Source: Streptosporangium lutulentum
GTDB taxonomy: Bacteria > Actinomycetota > Actinomycetes > Streptosporangiales > Streptosporangiaceae
Length of the DNA: 64,000 nt
NCBI RefSeq assembly: GCF_030811455.1
Contig: NZ_JAUSQU010000001.1
Location: 6,014,001-6,078,000, forward strand
Reading direction: 5' to 3'
Of the stretch, positions 55,414-63,758 are shown one piece after another. The notes beneath the pieces are model-generated. The model did no database searches, was not told where the DNA came from, and worked only from the letters and a program-made list of their open reading frames with translations. Each line of letters begins with the position of its first letter. The stretch's first letter is position 1. A program made the translations under genes and the position numbers.

Positions 55414-56037
55414 ATGGCACCGCGCAAGGAACAGCAGATCTTCCAGGCGACACTCGAACTCCTCGCCGCCAAGGGCTACGAAGGACTGACCGTCGAGGGA
55501 GTGGCCGAGCGCTCGGAGGTCAACAAGACCACGATCTACCGGTGGTGGCCGTCGAAGGCGGCGCTCCTCGCCGCCGCGCTGGTCCAGGCCGATCTGCTCG
55601 TGGTGGAGCCGCCCGACACCGGCAGTCTCCGAGGTGACCTGGAGGCGCTGGTCCGAGGGGTGGCCGCGCTGCTCACCCGGCCTCCGGCGGCAGGCGTCGC
55701 GGTGGCCGCGCTCGGCGCCGCCGTGCACCATCCCGAGCTCGCGACCGCGGCCCAGCACTTCTTCGCCGACCGGTTCGCGAGGGAGGAGGCCGTCTTCGAC
55801 CGCGCGAGGCGGCGCGGCGAGCTCTCCGGCACGGCGGACCCCCTGCTGATCATGGATCTGCTCGCCGGTGCGGTATGGCTGCGCACGGTCTTCCGAGGAC
55901 TTCCCCTCGACGACGACTTCGCCGCCAGGGCCGTGGGCACGGTCTTGGACGGCGCGGCCTCCCGGGCACTCCCCGGGCCGGATCAAGGCGTGCGGAGCGG
56001 GGCCGGAGCCCCGGAGCCCGGGGGCCGGCCGGCCTGA
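55414..56037 (+). CDS. TetR-family transcriptional repressor
   Basis: A 207-residue repressor. The N-terminal HTH reads EGVAERSEVNKTTIYRWWPSKAALL (about residues 28-52); the rest is a helical ligand-binding domain (TetR_C type: LTRPPAAGVAVAALGAAVHHPEL). ATG 55414 lies 7 nt downstream of a tataat box, so it is probably a leaderless start. The palindrome in the 65-bp divergent gap is its likely operator. It converges on the 56105 gene, with 67 bp containing a 9-bp direct repeat (cggaaagca) between. Confidence 0.94.
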   Translation: MAPRKEQQIFQATLELLAAKGYEGLTVEGVAERSEVNKTTIYRWWPSKAALLAAALVQADLLVVEPPDTGSLRGDLEALVRGVAALLTRPPAAGVAVAALGAAVHHPELATAAQHFFADRFAREEAVFDRARRRGELSGTADPLLIMDLLAGAVWLRTVFRGLPLDDDFAARAVGTVLDGAASRALPGPDQGVRSGAGAPEPGGRPA

Positions 56038-56104
56038 AGGCGCGGAAAGCACGGAAAGCACGGCTCCGGCCGATCCGGGAACGCATCCCGGAGCACGGGA
56101 GCGG

Positions 56105-57316
56105 TCAGCCCGAGAGCGCGCCCGGGATCCGGTCCAGGATCGGGTACGGCATGAGCCCGTAGGCGTAGAAGTCGACCGCGTCGGCCCCCGCGGCCCGGAC
56201 GGCGCGCACCTTGGCGGCGAGGCGGTCGGCCGAGTCGGTGTCGGGCAGACCCGGCCGGAGCACGACCCGCAACTCCTTGTCCTTGCCCGTCGAGCGGCGG
56301 TAGGCGATCACGTCGTCGGCGACCCTGGCCGCGTCGCGGGCGTAGGCGAGCACGCCGAGCGAGGGCACCAGATCCCCGAGGGCGACCAGGTCCACGCCGA
56401 GCTGCCAGGCGTCGTGCGCCGCGAGCCCCGCCGAGGGCAGGCCGTCGGCGTAGCCCTTGTACGCGCCCGTCGCGTCGAGGTAGACGAGCTTGGAGCCCTC
56501 GGCGGTGACGGCCGTGGAGATCTCGGAGACCAGCGAGGTCACCACCTCGGAGCGGGCTCGCGCGTAGGCGACCACCTCGGGCCCCGCGTAGGCGGTCAGC
56601 GCGGCCCGGGTCACCTCGCCCTGTGCGGGCGGGTCGCCGTCGAGCACGCCGCCGACGATCCGGGAGCACTCCTCGCGCGCCACCTCGGCCTTGACGCCCA
56701 GGTCGGCCGCGCGGCGCATGCAGAAGTCGCAGAAGCACAGGCCGAGCAGGAACTGGTCCATCGGCCCGAGCGGGACGAAGCTGCGCTCGTTGTGGTAGCC
56801 GGGGCCGAAGGTGCCGAAGTGCAGCCCCTCGGCGACCACGCTGTCCACCCCCAGCCTGGCCACCGCCCGGCCCAGCGCGACGGCGTACAGGCGGACGTCC
56901 GGATGGGAGGGGCACAGGTCGGTGGGCGAGCCGCGGTCGCCGAAACAGTTGCGCACGGTCACGTCGGGGTGGGCCAGGCCGAGCGTGGTGTTCTGCAGGA
57001 AGACGGTCCAGCCGTGCAGCGCGAGCCCCCGCTCGGCGGTGGCCCGGCGGAGCGCGGCCAGCGGCTCCTCCCCGGCCCCCTCCTGGACGGGCGGGGCCAG
57101 GCGGAGATGGCCGAACAGGTCTTCGGGCGGTGCGAAGTGCGCCCCGTCCTTACGGATCGTCACCCGGGGACGGCCGTGCGGGGTGACGTCGCGGGCACGG
57201 TGATAGGCGGCGGCCACGGTCACTCCCGTCACGCCGTACCCGACGATCCGGTCGAGGACCGCCTCCAGGCCCTCCCCGCGTACGTCCTCGACATAGACGT
57301 ATAGCGAGCTGTCCAA
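56105..57316 (-). CDS. Hypothetical protein, glycoside-hydrolase-like TIM barrel
   Basis: A 403-residue soluble protein of unknown function. Alternating beta strands and helices (LYVYVEDVRGEG, GVTGVTVAAAYH, VDSVVAEGLHFG, KLVYLDATGAYKG, ADAVDFYAYGLMP) suggest a TIM barrel like hypothetical glycosyl-hydrolase-related families. A Cys cluster CFCDFCMRRA near residue 195 is typical of these and may bind a metal. It is the last gene of the run D-aminoacylase, PLP enzyme, RidA, separated by only 31 nt from RidA, so it probably joins D-amino-acid metabolism, but no reaction can be named. Start codon: ATG 57316, no strong site. Confidence 0.7.
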   Translation of the reverse strand: MDSSLYVYVEDVRGEGLEAVLDRIVGYGVTGVTVAAAYHRARDVTPHGRPRVTIRKDGAHFAPPEDLFGHLRLAPPVQEGAGEEPLAALRRATAERGLALHGWTVFLQNTTLGLAHPDVTVRNCFGDRGSPTDLCPSHPDVRLYAVALGRAVARLGVDSVVAEGLHFGTFGPGYHNERSFVPLGPMDQFLLGLCFCDFCMRRAADLGVKAEVAREECSRIVGGVLDGDPPAQGEVTRAALTAYAGPEVVAYARARSEVVTSLVSEISTAVTAEGSKLVYLDATGAYKGYADGLPSAGLAAHDAWQLGVDLVALGDLVPSLGVLAYARDAARVADDVIAYRRSTGKDKELRVVLRPGLPDTDSADRLAAKVRAVRAAGADAVDFYAYGLMPYPILDRIPGALSG

Positions 57317-57347
57317 GCCGCCGCCCTCCCACGAAGTCGGTCAGACT

Positions 57348-57734
57348 CTAACGCGCCTTGTAGGCCACGAAGTCAATCTCGACCAGGATGTCCATCAAGT
57401 CCGAGCCGACGGTCGTGCGGACGGGATAGGGCTGGGTGAAGTAGGACTTGTAAGCCTCGTTGTAGGCGGCGAAGTCGCGCTTGAGGTGCTGCAGGTGCAC
57501 CGTCGACTTCACCACGTCGTCGAAGCCCAGGCCGTGGGCCTCAAGGATCGCGCCGAGGTTCCGCATCGTCTGGTGGGTCTGCTCCGCCACATCGGTGCCG
57601 ACGACCTCGCCGGTCTTGGGGTCCAGCGGGCCCGCGCCCGAGGTGTAGACGAAGTCCCCGACCACGAGGCCCTGCGAGTACGCCCCGATCGGCGCGGCGC
57701 CCTGGTCCGTCCGCAGCTCCTGCTTGTCGCTCAT
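57348..57734 (-). CDS. ridA: RidA-family imine/enamine deaminase
   Basis: A 128-residue RidA protein: GAYSQGLVVGDFVYTSGAGPLDPKTGEVVG, QTMRNLGAILEAHG and the Arg of PVRTTVGSDL that holds the imine carboxylate. RidA hydrolyses 2-aminoacrylate and similar enamines made by PLP dehydratases, preventing damage. That fits the PLP enzyme encoded immediately upstream. ATG 57734 has aaggg 8 nt upstream; an ATG at 57749 overlaps the PLP gene stop (TAATG) and would add five residues. One operon with both neighbours. Confidence 0.9.
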   Translation of the reverse strand: MSDKQELRTDQGAAPIGAYSQGLVVGDFVYTSGAGPLDPKTGEVVGTDVAEQTHQTMRNLGAILEAHGLGFDDVVKSTVHLQHLKRDFAAYNEAYKSYFTQPYPVRTTVGSDLMDILVEIDFVAYKAR

Positions 57735-57748
57735 ATCCGCACCCTTCA

Positions 57749-58858
57749 TTAGAAAAACGTAGTAATCCAGTCAACGACGACGTAATCGTCGTCCACCACC
57801 GGCATGATCCGCCACTTGTCGAAGGCGGTGCACGGGTGGGAGATGCCGAACGACACCAGATCCCCCACCTTCACGGGGGAGTCCGGGGCGAGCCGCAGGA
57901 CGGCGTGCTGGTCCTGGACCTTGAGCACCGTGGCGTCCGCGACGGCCCCGCGCGGCACGGGCGTTCCCTCGTCGAAGGGCGCGTCGCGCTTGCCGAACCC
58001 GACGACGGCCAGGCCGGGCTCGGGGATGCTCAGCACGTGCGCCCAGACCTCCAGCGCGGCCCGCAACTCCCCCTCGATCCGGGTGTACGGCGTGCGCTCA
58101 CGGTAGTAGCCGTCGTCGTGGGAGACGTAGGCGCCACTGCGCAGCATGATCCTGGCCTGGCAGGCGGCGAGTTCCCTGCCGATCACGTCGAACCACTGGC
58201 TGCCGCCCACCGACAGGATCGGGTCACGCACCCGCAGGTGCTCCAGGGCCTCCACCAACCGGTGCAGGTAGGTCCGCACCTCGGCGGCCGACCCCAGCGC
58301 CCCCTCGTATCCGGCGACGCCCGCCAGCTCCACGCCGTCCGCCGCCTGCGCCGCCGAGGCGACCTCCAGGAACTCCGCGAGCGTACGGCTGCCGCTCCGC
58401 CCGCCCTCGTGACCGAGTTCGGCCAGCACCCGGAACGGCCTGGTCCCGGCATGCTTGGAGAGCGTCTCCACCCCGGCCACCGAGTCCACGAAGCAGAGGA
58501 ACTCGAACGACGGGTCCCCGGCGAGCAGGGCGGCGATGGCGTCGAGTCCGGCCGGGTCGAAGACCTGGTTGGCGAGGATGATCCGGGAGACCCCGAACTC
58601 GCGCAGGGTGAGCACCTGGCTGGGGGTGGCGACCGACAGCCCCCACGCGCCCGCGTCGAGCTGGGCCCGGACCAGTTCGGGCGACATGGTGGTCTTGGCG
58701 TGCGGGACCAGGGTCAGGCCGTACTGCCCGGCGAAGGCCGCGAGCGTGGCGATGTTGTGCTCCAGCGCGCTCCTGTGCGCCACCATCACGGGGAAGCTGA
58801 ACGCCCCTCCGAACAGCGACGACCCCACGGCCCTCTCGGGATCCACGATCCCCTTCAC
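57749..58858 (-). CDS. PLP-dependent D-amino-acid enzyme (D-Ser dehydratase/D-Thr aldolase type)
   Basis: A 369-residue fold-type III PLP enzyme. The N-terminal alanine-racemase-like barrel has VAHRSALEHNIATLAAFAGQ and the PLP lysine in VPHAKTTM (near 55). The C-terminal domain has FGISHPCTAFDKW, the His-x-Cys zinc site of eukaryote-type D-serine dehydratases. It probably dehydrates or cleaves D-serine/D-threonine or deaminates a related D-amino acid. ATG 58858. The stop overlaps a RidA start (TAATG), so product imines would be cleared by RidA. Upstream lies a 25-bp tandem-repeat block. Confidence 0.88.
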   Translation of the reverse strand: MKGIVDPERAVGSSLFGGAFSFPVMVAHRSALEHNIATLAAFAGQYGLTLVPHAKTTMSPELVRAQLDAGAWGLSVATPSQVLTLREFGVSRIILANQVFDPAGLDAIAALLAGDPSFEFLCFVDSVAGVETLSKHAGTRPFRVLAELGHEGGRSGSRTLAEFLEVASAAQAADGVELAGVAGYEGALGSAAEVRTYLHRLVEALEHLRVRDPILSVGGSQWFDVIGRELAACQARIMLRSGAYVSHDDGYYRERTPYTRIEGELRAALEVWAHVLSIPEPGLAVVGFGKRDAPFDEGTPVPRGAVADATVLKVQDQHAVLRLAPDSPVKVGDLVSFGISHPCTAFDKWRIMPVVDDDYVVVDWITTFF

Positions 58859-58910
58859 GCTATGCCCCCTTTGTTCGCTTCGGTGGACTCTATTCTCAGG
58901 CCCGCGCCCC

Positions 58911-59060
58911 CGGCCGCGTCCCTCCGACCGCCCCCCGGCCGCGTCCCTCCGACCGCCCCCCGGCCGCGTCCCTCCGACCGCCCCTCGACCGCGTCCCCCC
59001 GACCGAGCCTCCGACCGTCCCTCGGCCGCGCCGTCCGGCCGCGTCCCCCGACCGAGCTCT
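58911..59060. repeat. 25-bp tandem repeats between D-amino-acid genes
   Basis: Unit cggccgcgtccctccgaccgccccc begins at 58911, 58936 and 58961 (last base differs), followed by degenerate copies to about 59060. It lies in the 279-bp gap between the D-aminoacylase stop and the PLP-enzyme start. It might carry the PLP-gene promoter or be slippage DNA. Confidence 0.85.
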
Positions 59061-59137
59061 CGACGCCGTCGAGAGCGATCCCGAGGAGACGGCTCCGCGG
59101 GACCTTCACGCCGCGCCCCCGCGAGGGCCTCAGGACC

Positions 59138-60661
59138 TCAGGGCCGCAGGGCCCTGCCCGGAGTGGCGCCGGTGAGCCGCCCTCCGGAGAGGACGGGGAC
59201 CCCGGAGACCAGGACGTCGTCGACACCGGTGGCAAGCGTGCGCGGAGCGGCGTAGGTGGCCCTGTCCGTGACCGCCTCGGGGTCGACGACGATGACGTCG
59301 GCGGCCTGTCCCGAGCGGATGAGACCGCGGTCGCCGAGGCCGAAGCGGCGTGCGGGGTGGGAGGCCAGGTGGACGGCGGCCTGCTCCAGGGTCCAGTCGC
59401 CGGTCTCGCGGACGTGGTGGCCGAGCATCCGGGCGAACGCTCCGTAGCCGCGCGGGTGGGGGTGGCCGCCGACGTAGATGCCGTCGGAGCCGCCCGTGTG
59501 ACCCGGATGGCGCAGGATCGCGCGGACCGACTCCTCCGCCTCGGGACCCTCGTCCGGCCGGGCCATCACGCATCCGGCCTCAAGCCGGGTGTCGATCAGG
59601 ATCCTCCGGCAGAACTCGCCCGGCTCGACCCCGGCCTCGGCGGCGGCCACCGGAAGCGACAGGCCCTCGGCCCACCCGGCGCCCGGCACGTGGGAGAGGG
59701 TGATCCTCGGCCAGAGCGACTCGTCCCACTCGACGGGGTGGGACTCCAGCAGCTCCAGCGTCCGGTCGGTGTCGGCGGCGGGGATCCACGACGGCAGCGC
59801 GAGCATGGCCAGGATCGTGCTTCCCCGCAGGTAGGGGTAGGTGTCGAAGGTGATGTCGAGCCCTTCGAGGCGTGCCTCGTCGATCATCGGCAGGAGTGTG
59901 GACGCCGGGCCGTGGTAGTGGGAGACGTGCACGGCGGCGCCCGACCGCCGGGCGATGTCGGTCACCTCGGCCATGCCCGTCGCGGCCTGCGCGCCGTACC
60001 CGCGCATGTGCGTGACGTACGGCAGGACGCCCAGCGGGGCGCAGAGCGCGGCGATCTCCGCGGCGTCGGCATAGCGCCCGGGGGCGTACTCCAGGCCGGT
60101 GGACAGCCCTGCCGCCCCCTCCGACAGGCCGCGCTCGACGTGGGCGAGCATGGTCGCCAGCTCGCCCGAGGACGCGGCCCGCTCGGCGGCGCCCATCACG
60201 TCGTAGCGGATCGTGCCGTGCGGCAGCAGGTAGGCGGTGTTCAGCGCGGTCGCCCTGTCGTAGCCCGCGAGCAGCTCCCCGACGCCGAGCGGCCCGTCGG
60301 CCGACGGATGGACCCCGTTGACGGCCGCGAAGTAGCGGGTGGCGTAGGCGAAGGTCTCCGGGGTGGACGCGGGCGCGTAGGACAGGCCGTCCTGGCCCAG
60401 GACGAACGTGGTCACCCCCTGCCGGAGCGCGGCGAGCTGCACCTCCCTGTCGAGGACGAGGGCGTCTCCGTGAGCGTGGCAGTCGATCAGGCCGGGCATG
60501 ACGCGGCGGCCGGCGGCGTCGACGACGGTCGCGGCCTCCGCACCGTCCAGGCGGCCCACGGCGGCGATGCGGTCTCCGGTGACGCCGACGTCGGCCCGGT
60601 GGGCCGGGGAGCCCGTGCCGTCCAGCACCCAGCCGCCACTGATCAACACGTCGAATGCCAT
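59138..60661 (-). CDS. N-acyl-D-amino-acid deacylase (amidohydrolase)
   Basis: A 507-residue cytoplasmic amidohydrolase-superfamily enzyme. Signs: FDVLISGGWVLDGTG, MPGLIDCHAHGDAL (metal site start), LYVTHMRGYG, VHVSHYHGP, and SDGIYVGGHPHPRGYGAFARML with the C-terminal LGDRGLIRSGQAADVIVVDP. This set is that of N-acyl-D-amino-acid deacylases, which free D-amino acids from N-acyl forms using zinc. It would supply the PLP enzyme downstream. ATG 60661, with a weak site; a TTG 12 nt earlier is possible. The gene is divergent from the GH8 gene. Confidence 0.93.
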   Translation of the reverse strand: MAFDVLISGGWVLDGTGSPAHRADVGVTGDRIAAVGRLDGAEAATVVDAAGRRVMPGLIDCHAHGDALVLDREVQLAALRQGVTTFVLGQDGLSYAPASTPETFAYATRYFAAVNGVHPSADGPLGVGELLAGYDRATALNTAYLLPHGTIRYDVMGAAERAASSGELATMLAHVERGLSEGAAGLSTGLEYAPGRYADAAEIAALCAPLGVLPYVTHMRGYGAQAATGMAEVTDIARRSGAAVHVSHYHGPASTLLPMIDEARLEGLDITFDTYPYLRGSTILAMLALPSWIPAADTDRTLELLESHPVEWDESLWPRITLSHVPGAGWAEGLSLPVAAAEAGVEPGEFCRRILIDTRLEAGCVMARPDEGPEAEESVRAILRHPGHTGGSDGIYVGGHPHPRGYGAFARMLGHHVRETGDWTLEQAAVHLASHPARRFGLGDRGLIRSGQAADVIVVDPEAVTDRATYAAPRTLATGVDDVLVSGVPVLSGGRLTGATPGRALRP

Positions 60662-60751
60662 GACCGGATTCAATCATTTCGGAGTCGCGGAAATTTGGGC
60701 CCCCACAACCCTTGACCGCGACATGTCAGGAATGATGCCATCCTTTCTTAA

Positions 60752-60768
60752 TTAGGAACCTTTCCTAA
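60752..60768. promoter_or_regulatory. Palindrome resembling the CsnR-type chitosanase operator
   Basis: ttaggaa-cct-ttcctaa (60752-60768) is a perfect 7-bp inverted repeat, 28 nt before the GH8 start and 90 nt before the D-aminoacylase start. From memory, the ROK-family repressor CsnR binds a TTAGGAAA-type palindrome at Streptomyces chitosanase genes. The match of site type and gene type supports chitosan or oligosaccharide control. Confidence 0.65.
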
Positions 60769-60796
60769 CTAGACGATCGCAGGAAGGGCATCCGCC

Positions 60797-62485
60797 GTGC
60801 ACGCGAGACCCCGTCTTCAACGCCCCACGACCATCCTCGTCCTGGCACTGGCTCTGGCACTGATCGCATCGGTGTTCACGCTGGTGGCGGCCCCACCCGG
60901 CTACGCGGCCGACTCCCTGCTGTCCCAGGGCCGACCGGCCGTCTCCTCCTCCGACGAGGACTCCACCCTGGTGGCGGCCAACGCCTTCGACGGCGACGCC
61001 TCCACCCGCTGGGCCTCCATGGAGGCCCACGACCCCGAGTGGATCCGCGTCGACCTCGGCCGGTCCGCCACGATCTCCCGGGTCAAGCTGACCTGGGAGG
61101 CCGCGTACGGCAGGGCATACAGGATCCAGACCTCGTCCGACGGCTCCGCCTGGACCGACGTCTACTCGACCACCGCCGGCAACGGCGCCACCGACGACCT
61201 GACCCTGTCCGGCGCCGGCCGCTACGTGCGGCTGTACGGCACGGCTCGCGGCACCGCCTACGGCTACTCGCTGTACGAGATGGAGGTCTACGGCGCCGGC
61301 GGCCCGACCACGCCTCCGACCCCGCCCACCGGTGGTCCTAGCGTCCCGTTCGGCTCCCACGCGATCCCCTACGCGGCGGGGATGCTGCGGCCGAGCGGCG
61401 CGCAGGCCACGCTCGACCAGAAGGTGGTCGACTACTACACCCGCTGGAAGGCCGCCTTCGTCAAGCAGAACTGCGGCAACGGCTGGTACCAGATCATCTC
61501 CCCCGACGCCGACCACCCGTACGTGGCCGAGGCGCAGGGCTACGGCATGGTCATCACCGCCACCATGGCCGGAGCCGACCCGGACGCCAAGAAGATCTTC
61601 GACGGCCTGGTGAAGTACGTCCTGGCCCACCCGTCGTCGATCACCCCCGGCCTGCTCGCCGCCGAGCAGAACGCCTCCTGCCAGAGCGTCAACGGCGGAG
61701 ACTCCGCCACCGACGGCGACCTCGACGTGGCCTACGGCCTGCTCCTGGCCGACCGGCAGTGGGGCAGTGCGGGCACCTACAACTACAGGCAGCTCGCGAT
61801 CAACCACATCAACGCGATCAAGGCCGGCGAGGTCAACCCGACCACCAAGCTGATGAAGCTCGGCGACTGGAGCAGCTCAGGCGACGAGTACTACTGGATC
61901 AGCCGCTCGTCGGACTGGATGATCGACCACTTCCGGGCGTTCCGCAAAGCCACCGGCGACACGACCTGGGACACCGTCCGCACCAACCACCAGAACCTGA
62001 TCGCCTCCCAGCAGGCGGGCTACGCCCCGAACACGGGCCTGCTGGCCGACTTCGTGGTCACCACCAACACCACCCCGAAGCCCGCGCCGGGCGAGGTGCT
62101 GGAGGACGCCAACGACGGCAGGTTCTGGTGGAACGCCTGCCGTGATCCGTGGCGGATCGGCAACGACGCGGTGACCAGCGGCGACGCCAAGTCGCTCGCC
62201 GCCGCGCGCAAGCTGAACACCTGGATCAAGACCAAGACCGGCGGCGACCCGAACAAGATCGCCGTCGGCTACTCGCTCAACGGCACGCAGATCTCCAGCG
62301 GTAGTGAGCCGGCCTTCTTCGCCCCCTTCGCGGTGGCGGCGATGACCGACTCCGGCAGCCAGGCCTGGCTGGACGCCCTGTGGAACAAGATGCTCAGCAC
62401 CCCGTTCACGTCCGGCGACTACTACTCGACCAGCATCCAGCTCCAGGTCATGATCACCGTGACCGGCAACCACTGGGTCCCCTGA
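60797..62485 (+). CDS. Secreted GH8 glycosidase (chitosanase/endoglucanase) with discoidin-type domain
   Basis: A 562-residue exported enzyme. Signal peptide 1-38 (ILVLALALALIASVFTLVAAPPGYA). A discoidin/F5-8C-type carbohydrate-binding domain spans about 40-165 (DGDASTRWASMEAHDPEWIRVDLG, VEVYG-like end), a short Pro/Thr linker follows, then a GH8 catalytic domain (about 185-562). GH8 signature: ATDGDLDVAYGLLLADRQW near 304-322; the catalytic acid Glu is in VAEAQGYGM (near 244). GH8 includes chitosanases and beta-1,4-glucanases. A chitosanase-type operator in front favours chitosan. GTG 60797 has aggaaggg 9 nt upstream; a 16-bp-stem terminator follows. Confidence 0.9.
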   Translation: MHARPRLQRPTTILVLALALALIASVFTLVAAPPGYAADSLLSQGRPAVSSSDEDSTLVAANAFDGDASTRWASMEAHDPEWIRVDLGRSATISRVKLTWEAAYGRAYRIQTSSDGSAWTDVYSTTAGNGATDDLTLSGAGRYVRLYGTARGTAYGYSLYEMEVYGAGGPTTPPTPPTGGPSVPFGSHAIPYAAGMLRPSGAQATLDQKVVDYYTRWKAAFVKQNCGNGWYQIISPDADHPYVAEAQGYGMVITATMAGADPDAKKIFDGLVKYVLAHPSSITPGLLAAEQNASCQSVNGGDSATDGDLDVAYGLLLADRQWGSAGTYNYRQLAINHINAIKAGEVNPTTKLMKLGDWSSSGDEYYWISRSSDWMIDHFRAFRKATGDTTWDTVRTNHQNLIASQQAGYAPNTGLLADFVVTTNTTPKPAPGEVLEDANDGRFWWNACRDPWRIGNDAVTSGDAKSLAAARKLNTWIKTKTGGDPNKIAVGYSLNGTQISSGSEPAFFAPFAVAAMTDSGSQAWLDALWNKMLSTPFTSGDYYSTSIQLQVMITVTGNHWVP

Positions 62486-62492
62486 TGTGATC

Positions 62493-62528
62493 GCGGTACG
62501 GCTCCCGCGCGGGCGGGAGCCGTACCGC
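62493..62528 (+). terminator. Very strong hairpin terminator
   Basis: gcggtacggctcccgc (62493-62508) and its perfect complement (62513-62528) form a 16-bp stem with a 4-nt loop, 7 nt after the GH8 stop codon. Confidence 0.85.
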
Positions 62529-62629
62529 TCGATCTCCGCGTTGCACGAGGAAGGGCGAGCGGCCGTCCCGGATCGTCCCGGACGAGCCGCGGGAGGCGGA
62601 TCGAGACGCGCGGCCGTCACCGCGCGTTC

Positions 62630-63658
62630 TCATACTCGGGGGATTCTCCAGCGGAAGACGGTGTCGCCTTCGGCGGTGAGCCAGGTGCCGTCGGCGAGCG
62701 GACGCGCCCAGCCGGTCATGGGCAGGGGGTAGCGCACGTCGCCGCGGGGGGTCCCCGTGCGGGAGTCGATCAGGATGTGCCGGGCGTCCTGCGGAGTCGT
62801 GGCGTACGTCGTCGCCGTGGCGAGCACGGTGCCGGCGTCGATGTAGCCGCCCCCCGCGTCCCAGTAAGGTTCGTCGTCGCCGGAGACCGGACCCCACGCG
62901 TCCGCGGCGGTGAGCGTACGGATGAGGGCCCCACCGGGGAAGGTGTGCCAGGCGATCTCGTCCGGTGGCGCGTAGGTGAGGAAGGACAGTCCGTCCGGAT
63001 GGACATCGGTCAGGATGCGGTGGTCGTCGTCGTGCGTCCACACGCGCAGAGCGCCGTCTTCCAACCGGCCCCAGTACACATGCGCGCCGTCCTGGCCTTC
63101 CCCGACGCCCAGACCCATGTGCCGTCCATCAGGATGCGGCAGATGCTCACCACCGACGGCGGCGCAGTCCAGGGTCTCCCGCGACACCACGTGTCCGCTG
63201 TCGGCCTCCAGCACGAGCCACTCGTCGCCGAGGTAGAAGCCATCGCCGACCTCACCGACCAGCATCGCCCACACATGTCGCCCGTCGTCGGTGAACCGGC
63301 ATGAGGACCGGTTCTCGTTCGGGCGGCGAAGGTCGCGGCCACGGTGCTCCCACAACACGGCGCCGGAGGAGGTGACCGCGCAGACGGCGTCGTCTCCGCA
63401 GAACACACCGACGTCGCCGTCGGGGCTCACCGCCGCCTCCCACGCGTGCCCATCCGGCCACGGCACCGTGAACGTACCGATCAATGAGGCTTCCGCGCCG
63501 AAGAACCTGTTCAGGTCGTGCAGCGTGAGGAGCGCGCCTTCTTGACGCAGCAGCCTCGGCGGCCGTCCCCGCCGGACCTCGACCGCCCACGGTCTTCCCA
63601 TCCAGCGGGCCGCGTCCCGGATTCGTGCCTGACCGACCGGCGCCGCCCTGATCTCCAT
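62630..63658 (-). CDS. Beta-propeller-like hypothetical protein
   Basis: A 342-residue soluble protein. Repeating blade-like units contain TxDG or PDG turns: VSPDGDVGVFCGDD, FTDDGRHVWAMLVG, PHPDGRHMGLGVG, DVHPDGLSFLTYA, and a C-terminal PLADGTWLTAEGDTVFRW. This pattern suggests a WD40/YVTN-like beta-propeller used for binding. No catalytic motif is seen. No signal peptide, so it is cytoplasmic. ATG 63658; the divergent side is the window-edge gene. Function unknown. Confidence 0.75.
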   Translation of the reverse strand: MEIRAAPVGQARIRDAARWMGRPWAVEVRRGRPPRLLRQEGALLTLHDLNRFFGAEASLIGTFTVPWPDGHAWEAAVSPDGDVGVFCGDDAVCAVTSSGAVLWEHRGRDLRRPNENRSSCRFTDDGRHVWAMLVGEVGDGFYLGDEWLVLEADSGHVVSRETLDCAAVGGEHLPHPDGRHMGLGVGEGQDGAHVYWGRLEDGALRVWTHDDDHRILTDVHPDGLSFLTYAPPDEIAWHTFPGGALIRTLTAADAWGPVSGDDEPYWDAGGGYIDAGTVLATATTYATTPQDARHILIDSRTGTPRGDVRYPLPMTGWARPLADGTWLTAEGDTVFRWRIPRV

Positions 63659-63758
63659 GGCGAGAAACTACAGGGGCGACCGGACGAGCCGCCCCTTCGG
63701 GTGAGCGGGGACCTGCCGTCGACGATCGCCCGCTGTCTGCGGATCGTGCCGCTGTCGC

